A stretch of DNA of 64,000 bases. Origin: Lonicera japonica (lineage: Eukaryota; Streptophyta; Magnoliopsida; Dipsacales; Caprifoliaceae). The notes below the pieces were generated by a model that was given only the letters and a program-made list of their open reading frames with translations, searched no databases and was not told the origin of the DNA. Positions 10,383 to 22,854 of this stretch are shown piece by piece. Where the stretch lies: the NCBI GenBank assembly GCA_021464415.1, contig CM038468.1:64001220-64065219 (forward strand), in the 5' to 3' direction. Made by a program: the position numbers and the translations under genes. Numbering within the stretch: position 1 is the first letter of the stretch; each line of letters starts with the position of its first letter.

Positions 10383-12740
10383 TGTGTAAATACATGAATT
10401 GAAGAAGATACGCTAGTGATTGTGCTCTTAGTACTCGATCCAAGAATTATATTTCTAAAGTGAAACAAGTTTAGTACGTGGTAATAATTAGTTTTGCCCA
10501 AATTTTTTAGCTTATTCTCACTTTTATTAATATTTCCGTGCGATTTGTAGTCTTTATGAATAAAGTGAATTAATGATACACGCATCAATTTAAATAATCG
10601 AATTAGTAACTCAAAATCTCAAATAACACGTCCTAAAATGTATTGATTATTATGTGGGTATGTCGAAAATACAAACCAGTGCACCAGCACTTAAGCTATT
10701 AATTCTTTGTTACACGAATTATTCTTTAATAAAACTTTAGATATTATTTTCAGAAACAAATTATTAATATTTATAGTTTTGAAAATAATTAGAGGGAACA
10801 TTTTGCAGACCGGGACAAAATTCACAATTTATTCCAAAGCTTTTACATTTGATAATCTCCAGGAGAAAAATATCTCCATCTAAACGGAAGTGATTGTGAT
10901 TTGTAAAATGAACAAGTTCATGACACTAGTAGTTGACTAAAAACAAAAATAGTATTATGACCGTAAGATATTGGTTATGTAAAATTCACTGATTTGAAAT
11001 TCTCGAATTACGCAGATATTATTTTTTTTTTAAAAAAAGAAAGGTTTAAATCTATTTTCTTTATTATAATAATAACAAAAATTCATCTCACTTGAATGAG
11101 ACTTGAACTGAGAGCCTCTACTAAATTTGAGTAGGTACTTTACAAACTATAATAACCCGCTTGCTCGAATTAGACAGATTATATCCAATAAATATATGTC
11201 AAAAAAAAAAATATAGTAAAGAGAAACTATAAGCTCTTTTTAAAACAGGGTAGTAATATTAGCAGTTTATAAAAGTATATTAACACTTGAAAATTATTTT
11301 TATGACACTTTATATAATTTTTTTGAAATTAAATATACTTTTTAGAGTATATTTATAAAATGTTAATATCATTGTCTTTAAAATCTAATATAATAGAATA
11401 GATAAAATGAAGAATATTTAGTATAAAAAAGAAAGAAAGATAGATAGATAGATAATGATGGTAGTAATAGAATGGGAATAATAATAATAATTATAGATCA
11501 TTATAGAATCATGGGAGAGGGCAAACGATGTATTGGTGAAGGGGGAAATGGATGGGGTCCATAGGAGAGCCCCCCCCATGAACTTCGGCTTTGCACGCGT
11601 AGTCAGGGATGGGCCCCACTCTCACCCCCACCCCACTCCCCGCCCCCCCGCGGTACCTTCTTAATTTCTTAAATAAATCAATCCCCAGCCCGCACACGCA
11701 CACGCACGTCCCATGCAATAGCCATTAAAAAGCGCGTGGGAAATTTTTTGGCCTGCTGCATTAAAATGTCAGCAATTTCCCAATTAACAAAGATTCTCTA
11801 ACCTACTTGACTCAAATGATTATTTGTATCCTGTTCCACGTCCTCCCACTTTATGACAAATAATAATAACATGAGTTTGTTCTACATGAAACTAATGTCG
11901 AACTTTTGTTAATATTATAAATGACAGCAGTAAATAAATATTGTTTGTATCAAAAGATTCTCAATCTCTTACACCCCCTTACGTTTGTTATGTTTAAAAA
12001 ATGTGCGACTTTCTCTAATTTTTACTACGGGTTGATTCTTGAGAGTCTTTAATTAATTCTCTTTCTTTTGGTTGAATCTTTAAGAATTTTAGTTCTCTTC
12101 CATCTTCTAATGTCAAACATCGAGTTACGTTTCTTAGTGTACCATTTAAATAAATTAGTAAAATCAACAACCTCTTCTTGTAGAAAGAGCAAAAATACTT
12201 GAACCCAACATAAAAAAAAGGGGAAAAAGAACTTAGAAAGCGATATATATATACACATATATTGACTTCTGGAATTGATAACTTCGAAAAGTTAAAAGAT
12301 ACCCCAATTAACTTGTTTCGTCAATTTGCACAAAAATGTAAGAGCAACATTTTAGATCGCATACATGGGAGCGTCTGAATTGCCCATTATGTGCCCGAGC
12401 AAAATGAATGTGAAAAAGTGAAAATGATACGAAGTGGAAAGAAAAAAGAGAAGAAAAAATAAAATGAAGGAGGAGAATATTCTGTGGACGCGACAGGGGA
12501 TTTTGATATCATATTAGAAAGGAACATGCAAATGCAATGCAAAGTGCAAATCAAAAAAGCTAGGGGGAGAAAATGGAAAGATGGGTCCCTTTTTCTTAGC
12601 ATCGGAATGATGATCCACACAACCCCGTATATATATATATACATATATGTCGATTAAAGAAATGAATTGAAAGAAGGCAATGACAAAACTACTAATAAGC
12701 CCTATAATTTATAGGAAAGCTTCCTCAAAACCCATATGTA
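9164..12740. other. Intergenic, no gene recognised
   Basis: AT-rich with scattered microsatellites, for example (TA)n(GA)n near 10,345-10,382. A GC-rich island at about 11,510-11,715 contains TGGGCCCCAC, a long C run and CACGCACACGCACG. It looks unlike its surroundings, but no gene start follows it. No credible coding exon was found on either strand. Confidence 0.4.
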
Positions 12741-12748
12741 TATATTAC

Positions 12749-13648
12749 CAGTGGCGGAGCCAGAAATTTTGTTCAGGTGGGGCAAAAAAAAAATTTTGTT
12801 CAAGAATTTTCTAAGCCAATATTGAATTAACTACAATAACCAAAAAATAAATATATTAATCTCAATATTAACTTATAAAATAATAATCTAATAAGCAAAT
12901 CAACCTCAATAACAAAATTTATTATCAATATTTAACAATCTAATAAACAAATCAACATTAATAAATAATAACCAACAAACAAATATATTAATAAACACCT
13001 AAAAGCAAATATCAATATTTAACAATCTAAGAAGCAAATCAACATTAATAAATAATAACCAACAAACAAATATGTTAACAATTTAAGAAACAAATCAATA
13101 TTAAAACACTTAAATCTTAATATTTAAAAAAAAATAAAAGAAGGCAAAGAGGGCAATCAAATTATAAGAAGAACCCTAAACATTAAGCACTAATTACAAT
13201 CACCGGCCCCCGTACTTACAATGTTCGACGCACAAAGGCTCCTCGTCCCTTGCCCATGAGTTTCTCTTTTATTATACCACTAACCACTAACTTTCTATGC
13301 TACCGCGTACAAGCCCCCCTACTCAGCAAAATTTACAAACCAATCCAGGTGGGGCCATACACCACTAACCCCTAACTTTCTATACTACCACAGATAAACC
13401 CCTCTACTCAAAAAAATTTACAAAACAGTCCAGGTGGGGCCATTATACCACTAACCACTAACTTTCTATGCTACCTGCGTACAAGCCCCCCTACTCAGCA
13501 AAATTTACAAACCAATCCAGGTGGGGCCATACACCACTAACCCTAACTTTCTATACTACCACAGATAAACCCTTCTACTCAAAAAAATTTACAAAACAGT
13601 CCAGGTGGGGCCATGGCCCCACCTGGCCTCAAGGTGCCTCCGCCCCTG
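12749..13648. mobile_element. hAT-type MITE, CAGTGGCGG family, copy 1
   Basis: A 900-bp element that starts CAGTGGCGGAGCCAG and ends CTCCGCCCCTG. It is flanked by a perfect 8-bp target duplication TATATTAC (12,741-12,748 and 13,649-13,656). The ends and duplication length mark it as hAT-derived. The inside is repetitive and non-coding: AT-rich direct repeats at about 12,890-13,080, then a tandem duplication at 13,275-13,615. A second member is at 30,103-30,734. Confidence 0.9.
13275..13615. repeat. Tandem duplication inside hAT MITE
   Basis: Two copies of a unit of about 171 bp (starting near 13,275 and 13,446). Each is itself made of two related halves that contain CTAACTTTCTAT and end in CCAGGTGGGGCCAT. 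The second copy is nearly identical to the first, so the duplication is recent relative to the element. Confidence 0.85.
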
Positions 13649-13656
13649 TATATTAC

Positions 13657-14418
13657 CCCACCATTAGAGTAGACATATTCCTACCTTTCTCTTCAAGATT
13701 AGTAGTCCCCATCACTCGTAACAACAAATTAAAGAAAGTACAGATTTTTTTTGTATATATATAGTATATAATATACAATAATCATTTGACTAAGCTTTGC
13801 AGTGGTTGAGAACAAAATTTGTGAGATTTTACTCACAAAATTCACTCACGTGATTTACTTGTGCTGCCTGGAATTTATGCTTTTTTAGTCGAAGATAGCC
13901 TAAGGGAGTTGATTGAAATAAATTGTAAGTTTATGGTGCAAATTGTTGTAAATTTAGTTTAGAGTGCAAACTGAAATCTTCTGCTAGTTTTGGGGGGGGG
14001 GGGAATTGAGAGGGAGAGAGTATATATATATATTCTCGCTAGTTACGATGTAAAGATTCTTGATCTCTTATATACTGACAATTAACATTCCAATAAAACC
14101 TACATACATAAGTAAAGAGAGGTTAGCATAGTGGTTAAGCACTTATTTGACATATATAGAGATTGATCAAGTCTCTTATATGAGTACGTCCATCTCTTTG
14201 TCCTTAACTCAAACCACGGATTAATGATGCTAATGTGTATGGCTTGTTGAAAGATTTAATTAAAATCAAGCCCAGGCAAATGTTTGAGTTAAAAATGAGT
14301 GAGAATTATATTAGATCGAGATTATGTGCAAATGATCCAGTAAGATATATATATATATATTCTTTTCATGTTAAAGTAAAAAACCATAAACAAGCCTTGA
14401 AATTAAGTTGGGGTTGGT
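13657..14418. other. Spacer, no gene
   Basis: A run of G near 13,990 and TA tracts. A weak tRNA-like stretch near 14,115-14,190 was considered but not accepted. No coding exon was recognised. Confidence 0.4.
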
Positions 14419-15147
14419 GATGAATGATGGGTTTGGTTTGTTTGGGGGTGTTTTGATTTGGTGGATAAGGCTAGCTTCACACACACACACACACACACAC
14501 ATACATATATATATATATGCTTGAGATAAATTGACTATGCCAAATTAAAGCAATATATATATTTGTGATTTATCCTTTATCCTTTATTCATTTTCCATTT
14601 TAATCTTTTATATATATATTGGATATATATTTTCAGGCACAACTTGAAAGTGTGAATGAACGTAACAGAGTGATCAATGATGAATGGGTTTGGTCTGTTT
14701 AGGGGTGTTTTGATTTGGTGGATAAGGCTAGCTTCAAATATATAAACATATATATGCTTGAGATGAATTAACTATGCCAAATTAAAGCAATATATATACT
14801 TGTGATTTATCCTTTATTCATTTTCTATTTTAATCTTCTATATATATATATACTGAATATATATTTTTAGGTAGGACTTGAAAGTGTGAACGAACGTAAC
14901 ATAGTGATCAATGATGAATGGGTTTGGTCTGTTTGGGGGTGTTTTGATTTGGTGGATAAGGCTAGCTTCAAATATATATATATATATATGTGCTTGAGAT
15001 AAATTAATTATGCCAAATTAAAGCAATATATATATTCGTGATTTATCCTTTATACATTTTCCATTTTAATCTTCTATATATATATATAGGATATATATTT
15101 TCAGGCAGGACTTGAAAGTGTGAACGAACGTAACAGAGCGATCAATA
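14419..15147. repeat. Three-copy tandem repeat of ~230-260 bp
   Basis: Units begin with GATGAATG..GGGTTTGG at 14,419, 14,679 and 14,913. Each contains GGTGGATAAGGCTAGCTTCA, a (CA)n/(TA)n tract, GCCAAATTAAAGCAATATAT and a closing CTTGAAAGTGTGAA segment. Copies differ mainly in dinucleotide tract length and single bases. No ORF runs through them. Confidence 0.9.
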
Positions 15148-15969
15148 ATATTATATAGTCTATGTTGGTGAAAGTGAATATATTATGGTGGTTAGAAGAG
15201 CTAGCTAGCTAGCAAAGACGGATGGCGTGTTTGACCGATCCATCGACCTTGTCAATATATTGGGAAATGTTTAAGTTATACAAGTGTAAAACTTTTCTTA
15301 TATTCATAATTTATTAGTTCTACCATTTGATAAGTTATTTTTATTGTGTTTAACAAAATTGTAAAGTTTCAAATCAATATAATATTTGTAATTACATAAT
15401 CACTATACTTACTTTTATTTAATTTTTATAAGGTTCATAATTCACTATATAACATTATTATCATAAGGGATTTATGTATCTCCGATTATTTTAATTTTTT
15501 GCATATATCTTTAGGATGTTATAATAAATTAATTCAACAGTTAGATTGATGGATTATAAAATAAAAAAAATAAAAATAGGTGAATGTAAAACTTTTTTGT
15601 TTTACATGAGATATAAAATAAACAATCTCTTATATATATACTAGGTATTGTCCGTACCATCCGACACTATCAAAATAGGAATGTACAAAAAAAAATTGAA
15701 TTATAAATAACAGTCAAATCAGTAAATAGCATTTTCTTAGTTTATATTATATATATATATATATCAATAGGTGGTTTCATTTATTATATATCAAGCAGGT
15801 ACGTACTCTTTGGCTACGCACGTAATTATTAATGTGATATTCTCCATTTCCATTTCTTTTCTTTTCAAGTAATTAAGTAGCTAGGTAGGTAGGTATAAAG
15901 GATAAATCGATAGTGCAAGCTAATTAAGTACGCACGTACTTGCGACTCTCTCTCTCTATATATATATAT

Positions 15970-16112
15970 GGGTCTCTTTTAGTACGGATCAATTCTTACA
16001 TATTAGTCTTTTCACGACAATTTTTTGACATAAAAATATTTGGATTCGTGTTTTTTATGTCGCAAAACCGTCATAAAAATGACCAGTCCGTCCGCACTAA
16101 AAATTTCCCGCA
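15970..16112. mobile_element. Small fold-back MITE, copy 1
   Basis: About 143 bp, starting GGGTCTCTTTTAGTACGG and ending CACTAAAAATTTCCCG, inserted in a TA-rich tract. The two halves are partly self-complementary. A clear relative is at 56,617-56,752, sharing AAAAATATTTGGA and GTTTTTTATG.CGCAAAA. Confidence 0.65.
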
Positions 16113-16359
16113 CATATATATATATATATATATATCTTTTAGTGTTAAAACTATAAAATTATCTTTCATGTTTAAAAATAATCTACTACAATAATCTCAA
16201 ATATATATTCTCACTATTTCATTAGATGTCATCAAAATTTTATTATATTCTTTCAAAATCTACCTAATATACCTGAGGAATTATTTGTTACATATAATAT
16301 TATATGCACATTGAGTTACCCATAATATCTAAGTATAAATGTAATGAATTTGTATACTT

Positions 16360-16560
16360 TTTTTTTTTTGAGCATCAAAGATATATATATATATATATAT
16401 ATAATTACAGAATTACAAATGATCGAACCACTAAATCCAGAGGGGGAGGAGGGAATAGCCATCCAGTCAAAAGGTAATCTACGCCTAACAATCTTCGCAG
16501 CGATCCAATGAGCTGCTATAATAACAGCCCTCGGAGCAAAAACAAAAGAAATATTAAAAT
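16360..16560 (-). mobile_element. Poly(A)-tailed retroposon 3' fragment
   Basis: Read on the minus strand, a short open stretch (AVIIAAHWIAAKIVRRRLPF, then DWMAIPSSPSGF) resembles the end of the RNase H-like domain found in plant LINEs and related sequences. It is followed by a short tail, an expanded (TA)n tract and a terminal A run (T run at about 16,361-16,371). This fits a 5'-truncated LINE-type insertion. Similarity was judged by eye only. Confidence 0.35.
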
Positions 16561-19500
16561 TAAGGGATAGCCCTTAGTTACAGGCGCGGTTGCTAAAAAC
16601 AATTAATCACATTGGATAAGTTATTAGTTCTATACTGTTGCTTACATATATATATATATATACTTGTAATACATTAACAATATCATATGTTGGCATATAT
16701 ATATAGCAATACATAGGCTCCAAATTAAGTGAGTGAAAACAACATATATACACACACACACACACTTAAATTAAACATAGTTCAGTGATCTAATAATTTA
16801 GAAAAATAAGAGAAAATATATTTCATTAAATACACTTTTGATTTTTTAAAGTTGCATTGTTTCTTTAGGAGAAGTGATTTTTCTTTTTCTTTTATTATTT
16901 TGCATATTTGATTAATTGTGTATATAACGTCATCGAGATAACTTTTAGTATGAAAAAATTGACTTCTTAGTCCGATGGAATATCAAGTTAGAACAAATTA
17001 AGGGTGGTAATATTCGACATGACTAACTCATTTAGTAAAAAGGTTGTGTCTGAGTTAGTAAATCTGATGCAACTAGTCTGAAAGTGACTCGTAATTGACA
17101 CGTTTAGACTTAAGTTAAATAGGTTATGAATAACTATTTATATTGTACGTATTGCTTAATTGCTTTAAATAAAACGAATAATTAAACTGTTCGTTTTTGG
17201 ATTGACAGAAGGTTGCTATACATATATATGTATTGACACGGCCAGACCTAACTTGTAGAAATGAATTGAAAGATTATATATATTATGTTTTTTGTTTACA
17301 GTTTTCATGATATAAAAACAAAGTAAGACAATAAAATAAATAATAGGATTTAAAAAAATGAAAGAAATAAAATTTACTATATATCTCTAAAACAGAAACA
17401 AAAACAAAATAGAAAAAAAAAATTAAAACAATGCACTTTAAAATAAATAATATTCTTTCTTTCTTTCTTATTATATCAATTAACTAAAATTAATTTGAGT
17501 TACGCTAGAGTTGAGAGTCGTTTCCGTTCTATGCGTATCGTTTTCTTACACAGCGTTAATAGATAAACATGGTACATAAAATTAAAACGACTAATCAATT
17601 AATTTTATTTTCGATGTAATATTCTCTAGAACTAAATTAATTGGCAGCTTACAGCGGCAAATATTTATTATATACCGGCCATGTGTGGAAAAGAGAAAGA
17701 GAATGAGAATGAGAATGGTATTGGTGATGGCATGATGACGATGATATTAATTACTACTATATATAGTCTTAAGTACTGTACAGCAGTGGGGACCAGAACG
17801 ATATTAATTAGAAGGCCACACTCGCAAACACAGCACCTTCTATTAATTATACATTTTAGCCAAGATTTTTGTTATCAAAAACACTTTTTTTTAAATATTT
17901 TAGTTATGAAAAATTGTAGATAAAGGTTTTTATACTTATATATTTTATATATTGGTTTCAAATTATAGTATCACTTTGGCTTTTGTATTTTTTAGAAAAA
18001 TAGTCTAATTTCAATTTGATCATTAGTAAAAAATACAATTTATTTTTTTAAATGTGAGATTTAAGACATTAGAAAGAAAGTAAAACCATCAATTTAAATT
18101 AAAACATTATGAATAGGAGATTAGGACTTGATTTTTTTTTTGCATTTGCCGTATTACCTTTATTTGTCAAATTGTTTGATAATTCTATTTTGATTTAATT
18201 TTTTAAGAAAAGAAAATAATTTCTACATAATTAGATCGAATATAATTTAATTTTTTTATTGTGAGATATGATACATTAATTATTTTCTTAAAAATAAAAC
18301 TGTAAAATTAGACATTCCAAAAAAAAAAAAAGAAGGTAGGACTACAACAAATACTAATTCCATCTCCTGAATACTACTTGATAATAATTCGGTCTCATGA
18401 ACACTACTAGCTACTGGATGCATCCAATCTTTCTTTCTTTTTTTTTCCTCCGTGTAATATTGTAATTGTCATTAAATGCAATGCAGCAATAACCATGCCA
18501 CTTATTATATAAAACTACGGGTACCACTACTACTTACATGCGGTACAACTAATAATTTATTTATTTTCAAGAAGAAGGTATAACTCTTTCTTTTTTTAAC
18601 AATTACATAAGTAAAAAAGTTATATTTCACGATAAATTAACCCATACTAAGTCTTTTTTCACTTTAGTATGTTTTAAGAAAATAGTGGTTGAATTGCGAA
18701 TAAATAGTTAATAATAAAATTTATTTTTTATTACATATTTGATAAATCAACCTACAATTGAGACATAATTTGTTATATAGCTTCGGTGTGAATTTGAATT
18801 GTTAAATTTTAGAACATTCCAACACAAAAGTAATTGGCAATAGATAGAGTAGTTCTAGATCTTATATATTGTTTTGTAATAATCTACTCTTCCAATGTGG
18901 AATTGACGGTTTTCAACATGCCGCCTCACATGTAACGTAATTTTCGAGTACGACACAAAAATTGATTGGATGACGTAGAACCAATCTCAACACGAATTAA
19001 ATGGCAATGAACCCTAGCCTAGTACGGGCAGAGAGAGAGAGAGAGAGAGAGAGCTTATAATTAGAATCTTAAAAGAGGAATATTTGGGTATAAAAATTTC
19101 AACATGAGAGAGAGAGGTGTACTGCTGTAGAGTAGAGGTGGTTTCATTATTCCAAGCTCTGAAGTCATCTCATTCCATTCCATTCCCCCATACATACCCC
19201 TTGTGTGTCAGCAAAAGGCCACGCCTCTCTTTCTCTCTCTCCTCCCTTTATATTTTTATTTTTATACACGCCAACAAGAGTTTCCTTTTCTACGATACAA
19301 ATTAATTGCAAACATTCTCTGCCTATCAAATATTATAATTATATTCTTGTCCCCATTATATATATATATATATATATTTTAATTAGCGCTTCCGATCTAT
19401 TGGTTGACCCTCTATTTCAATAGTTAGGCTAACCTTTTTAATTTTTCCTTTTAAGAAAAAAAAAATTGATAATTTGGTAAAAGAGTAACGTCTCTTGCAC

Positions 19501-19680
19501 CCCTCTGTCAGCAAAATAAATGTTGAGAACGCATCACGTACTTATAAGTGAAAGAATAATAATTTTTAAGATAAAACTGAAAAATAATGATTTGTTCGGT
19601 TTCAACTAGTGTAGTACTGCATGTAGAAGGTCAAAACTAACTTATTAATATGAAAAAAAAATAGTGCATAAAATGTAAAA
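16561..19680. other. Intergenic, no gene recognised
   Basis: AT-rich. About 16,995-17,265 (from AAGGGTGGTAATATTCGACA) resembles an old hAT-type MITE but has no clear ends. About 18,830-19,025 resembles a decayed repeat. (GA)n lies at about 19,029-19,053. Short ORFs here are low-complexity. No exon was supported. Confidence 0.4.
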
Positions 19681-19701
19681 TTAGTCGAGACAATATAATA
19701 A

Positions 19702-20610
19702 GGGGGGTGTATTCAATTCAGATTTTAAAAGATTCTAATTGACTTTTTAAAATCCGTAGATTCTGTTAAGTCTATAGATTGTTTTAAATCCATATAGAAT
19801 CTGACAGATTTTAATGCATGGATTCTTTGGGATTTTTGCAGATTTTAATAAGTCCATGGATTTATGCAGATTTTAATAAGTTCATCAAAAAAATCAAAAA
19901 TAAAAAATCAAAAGACAAAAGACAAAAGACAAACAATAAAATAAATTAATTACGAGTTTAAAGTAACATTATCAGAAATATAAAGACAATTAACGAAATA
20001 CATTATAAAAATTCATACTGCACCCACAAAATTAGACTTCTCACCCACTAGTATTTTTTAATGAAATTGACATGAATTGTTTAAAAATTTGAACGATAAT
20101 TAGCGGTCTAACCATTTGAAATTATGTTAATGCGCTGATAACCACATTAGTAAAAGAGAGAATAAAGACTTTATAGGGACGAAGAATAAATTATAATGTG
20201 TTCATCACATAATAAGAAATTTGGATTTTGAGAGAGAGGGGGAAGGGGAAGGGGGAGAGAGAGGGGGGGGAGAATGTTGAGTAAAGTTCTTAAAAGAATT
20301 AGGAATCCATATGAAATCTCTGGGTAAGTGAAAAGATTTCAAGATGGATTTTTATGTATAAAAAAGGTTTTACAATCCACCAAAATTCACCACTAATTAA
20401 AATCCTACTAAGTCATTAGACTTTTGAATACTATAAGATTTAGATGGATTTTTTAAAATCTTAATTGAATACATCAAGATTTTAAAAGACTTTTTAAAAT
20501 CTCAATTGAATACATCAAGATTTTAAAAGACTTTTTTAAATCTTAATTGAATACCCATGAACTTTAAAAGTCCATTAAAATCCTATAGATTCTAAATCCA
20601 ATACAGTCCA
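19702..20610. mobile_element. Inverted-repeat element with 21-bp flanks
   Basis: The left end GGGGGGTGTATTCAATTCAG and the right end (reverse complement TGGACTGTATTGGATTTAG) are related terminal inverted repeats. The subterminal regions are rich in AGATTTTAAAAG and its complement, and the right part has a small tandem repeat (AATTGAATACATCAAGATTT). It is flanked on both sides by the same 21 bp (19,681-19,701 and 20,611-20,631). No coding capacity. Confidence 0.6.
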
Positions 20611-20631
20611 TTAGTCGAGACAATATAATAA

Positions 20632-21868
20632 ATATCGTCCACTCTCAAATGACATTTTGCATTGTCCTAACAGTGAAGCTTCGGAAGATAAAGAGTATAT
20701 CGTCCTAGCATAAATTTACTTGAGAAAATATAATAAATATCGTCCGACTCGATCAGACGATACTCGGCTAAATATATAGTTGATGGGGGTGGTGCAATCT
20801 TGCGTTTAGATTTTTACCTATCCTATTACAGTTTTTGACCTTGAGGTGGGGCATCTTTCAAGTCAAATTTAAGTGTTTACCTTTTGCATTAATTATAAAT
20901 GATGTAATGCATCTAGTGCGTGTTGGAATTTAAGTGTTAAATTAAGGTCATTCCTCAAAAGGTACATGATGCATTTATCTTTATAATACTTGTAATAAAA
21001 TTAAATAAATTAGTACAACTTATAATTAAGTTATTGTAAAACTTGGTATTAATTAGTTATTAATTAAGAAAACAGAACCTTATTTTAGGACGTGAAAAAA
21101 AGTTGTCATGGATGGATAATAAAATAAAAAAACATACGGAGACTTCATTATCAATTAATGAAAAGAGGAGCATGTTTGGTAGGGGTTGGAAAGAATATGG
21201 CGATCAGCTTTTCAGGAAGAGGGGTATTTAATTAATTAAATCGTGTTGAAAAAATGTTAATTAAATGATCGACATCTCTGAAGCTTCTTCATGTAAAATA
21301 TATATATATATATACATTCTCATACATAGTCATTTAATTGAAACATCACATGCATGAACACACAGCGAGAGGCCAGTTATTATATATATATATATGAGAA
21401 CGAAAAGATGAGTGGGCAAACAGTTTATATATATATATATATATTTGTGCAGGGAAGCAGACAGAGAGGGAGGGAGGGTGGGAGGCACATGCTACATGCC
21501 CACGTCCCCTCTTTTCGATTCTCGGGTTTTGAGGTAACATCATCATTATTCATGCACACACTCCCGGCCCAAACTTTCATTTTTCGCATTTTTTTTCTTA
21601 AATCAATAATATATATTTATTTGCGCACTTACTTTAGTCATTTAAGCTTATATATATGTATTATTATTGTCCTTTCTTTTCTCCTCCTCCTCTTCTTCTT
21701 TCAAATACCTTCCATTTTACTTTGTTTTTCATAACAGTAGATTGATCCGAATGATTCAAAGAGAAATAGAGTTGGGTTCAAATCTAAATGTCATAAGTGC
21801 ATATTTGCATTTTCAATAACTTCATCTTAAACTTGGTTCTCTTTAATTACTTATTATTGATCACATAA
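20632..21868. other. Intergenic, no gene
   Basis: TA tracts and short low-complexity ORFs. A degenerate third copy of the 21-bp flank sequence lies near 20,710-20,735 (GAAAATATAATAAATATCGTCC). No gene was seen. Confidence 0.4.
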
Positions 21869-21876
21869 AAAATGTA

Positions 21877-22846
21877 TGAGTAAATAACACCAAAAGCCTT
21901 CAAACTATATCCCAAGTTTCAATTAAGCCCCTAAACTTAATTTTGTGTTAATTGAGCCCTTAAACTATTCAAATTGAACACTAATGGCCCTTTCATCCAA
22001 ATCCTCCGTTAAATCAAACAGATTGACGAGTTTTTTGGCCATTAATAAAGTTAATTGGAAAAAAATGGAAGAAAATTAAAAGAAGAAAGACAAAGAAGCA
22101 AAATAATTTAAAAAAAATACATGGAACACTTAAAGATTGTTATTGAAGTGCTAGCTCAACATTAATTATTTTGTTAAAATGTCAAGCCAATTCGTCCAGC
22201 CTCCGCCATCTTACTTCTTCCATCTTTTTTTTTTGTACAAATCACAAAAATCATAACTTAGAAAACCCAAAATAATAAATTTATGTACATATTTACATAG
22301 ATAAGTGTATCAATTAAACAAGTTTTATTTCAATGATACATTTATATATATGGGTTCACATATATATATCAACACCCCCCTCCCCCCCAACCCCCCAATA
22401 ATCTGAATTGACAACTCATCCGCACCAATTAATTTTGGTCACTTATACATGTGTGTGTGTGTATGTGAACCCATATATATATATATATATATATATATAA
22501 ATGTATTATTGAAATAAAACTCATTTAATTAATACACTTATATATGAACCATCTATTTATATATAAGTATACGTATTTATATATGTGTAAATTTGTACAT
22601 AAATCTCTTATTTTGGGTTTTCTAAATTATTTTGCTTCTTTCTCTTTCTTTTTCTTCCCTTTTTTTTAATTAACTTTATTAATGAGCAAAAAGCCCATCA
22701 ATCCGTTTGATTTAACGGAGGATTTGGACGGAAGGGCCATTATTGTTCAATTTGAATAGTTTAAGGGCTCAATTTATACAAAATTGAGTTTAAGGGCTTA
22801 ATTGAAACTTAAGACATATTTTAAGGGCTTTTGGTGTGATTTACTC
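21877..22846. mobile_element. Long fold-back element, ~970 bp
   Basis: Two arms of over 400 bp (about 21,877-22,360 and 22,440-22,846) are reverse complements of each other with scattered mismatches. The outer ends read GAGTAAATAACACCAAAAGC. The element is flanked by AAAATGTA on both sides (21,869-21,876 and 22,847-22,854), an 8-bp duplication, possibly 9 with one mismatch. The centre holds TA, C-run and TG tracts. It has no coding capacity, but a transcript would form a long hairpin. A related short fragment lies in the SCD2 intron at about 59,957-60,075. Confidence 0.85.
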
Positions 22847-22854
22847 AAAATGTA

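Noticed and set aside
11050..11175. Minus-strand SINE-like stretch with GACTTGAACTGAGAGCC
   Set aside because: Box-like words are present but head, tail and duplication are not; too weak to call.
14110..14190. tRNA-like stretch GGTTAGCATAGTGGTTAAGC
   Set aside because: Has an A-box-like piece, but the B box is degenerate and there is no tail or target duplication; possibly an old SINE, not supportable.
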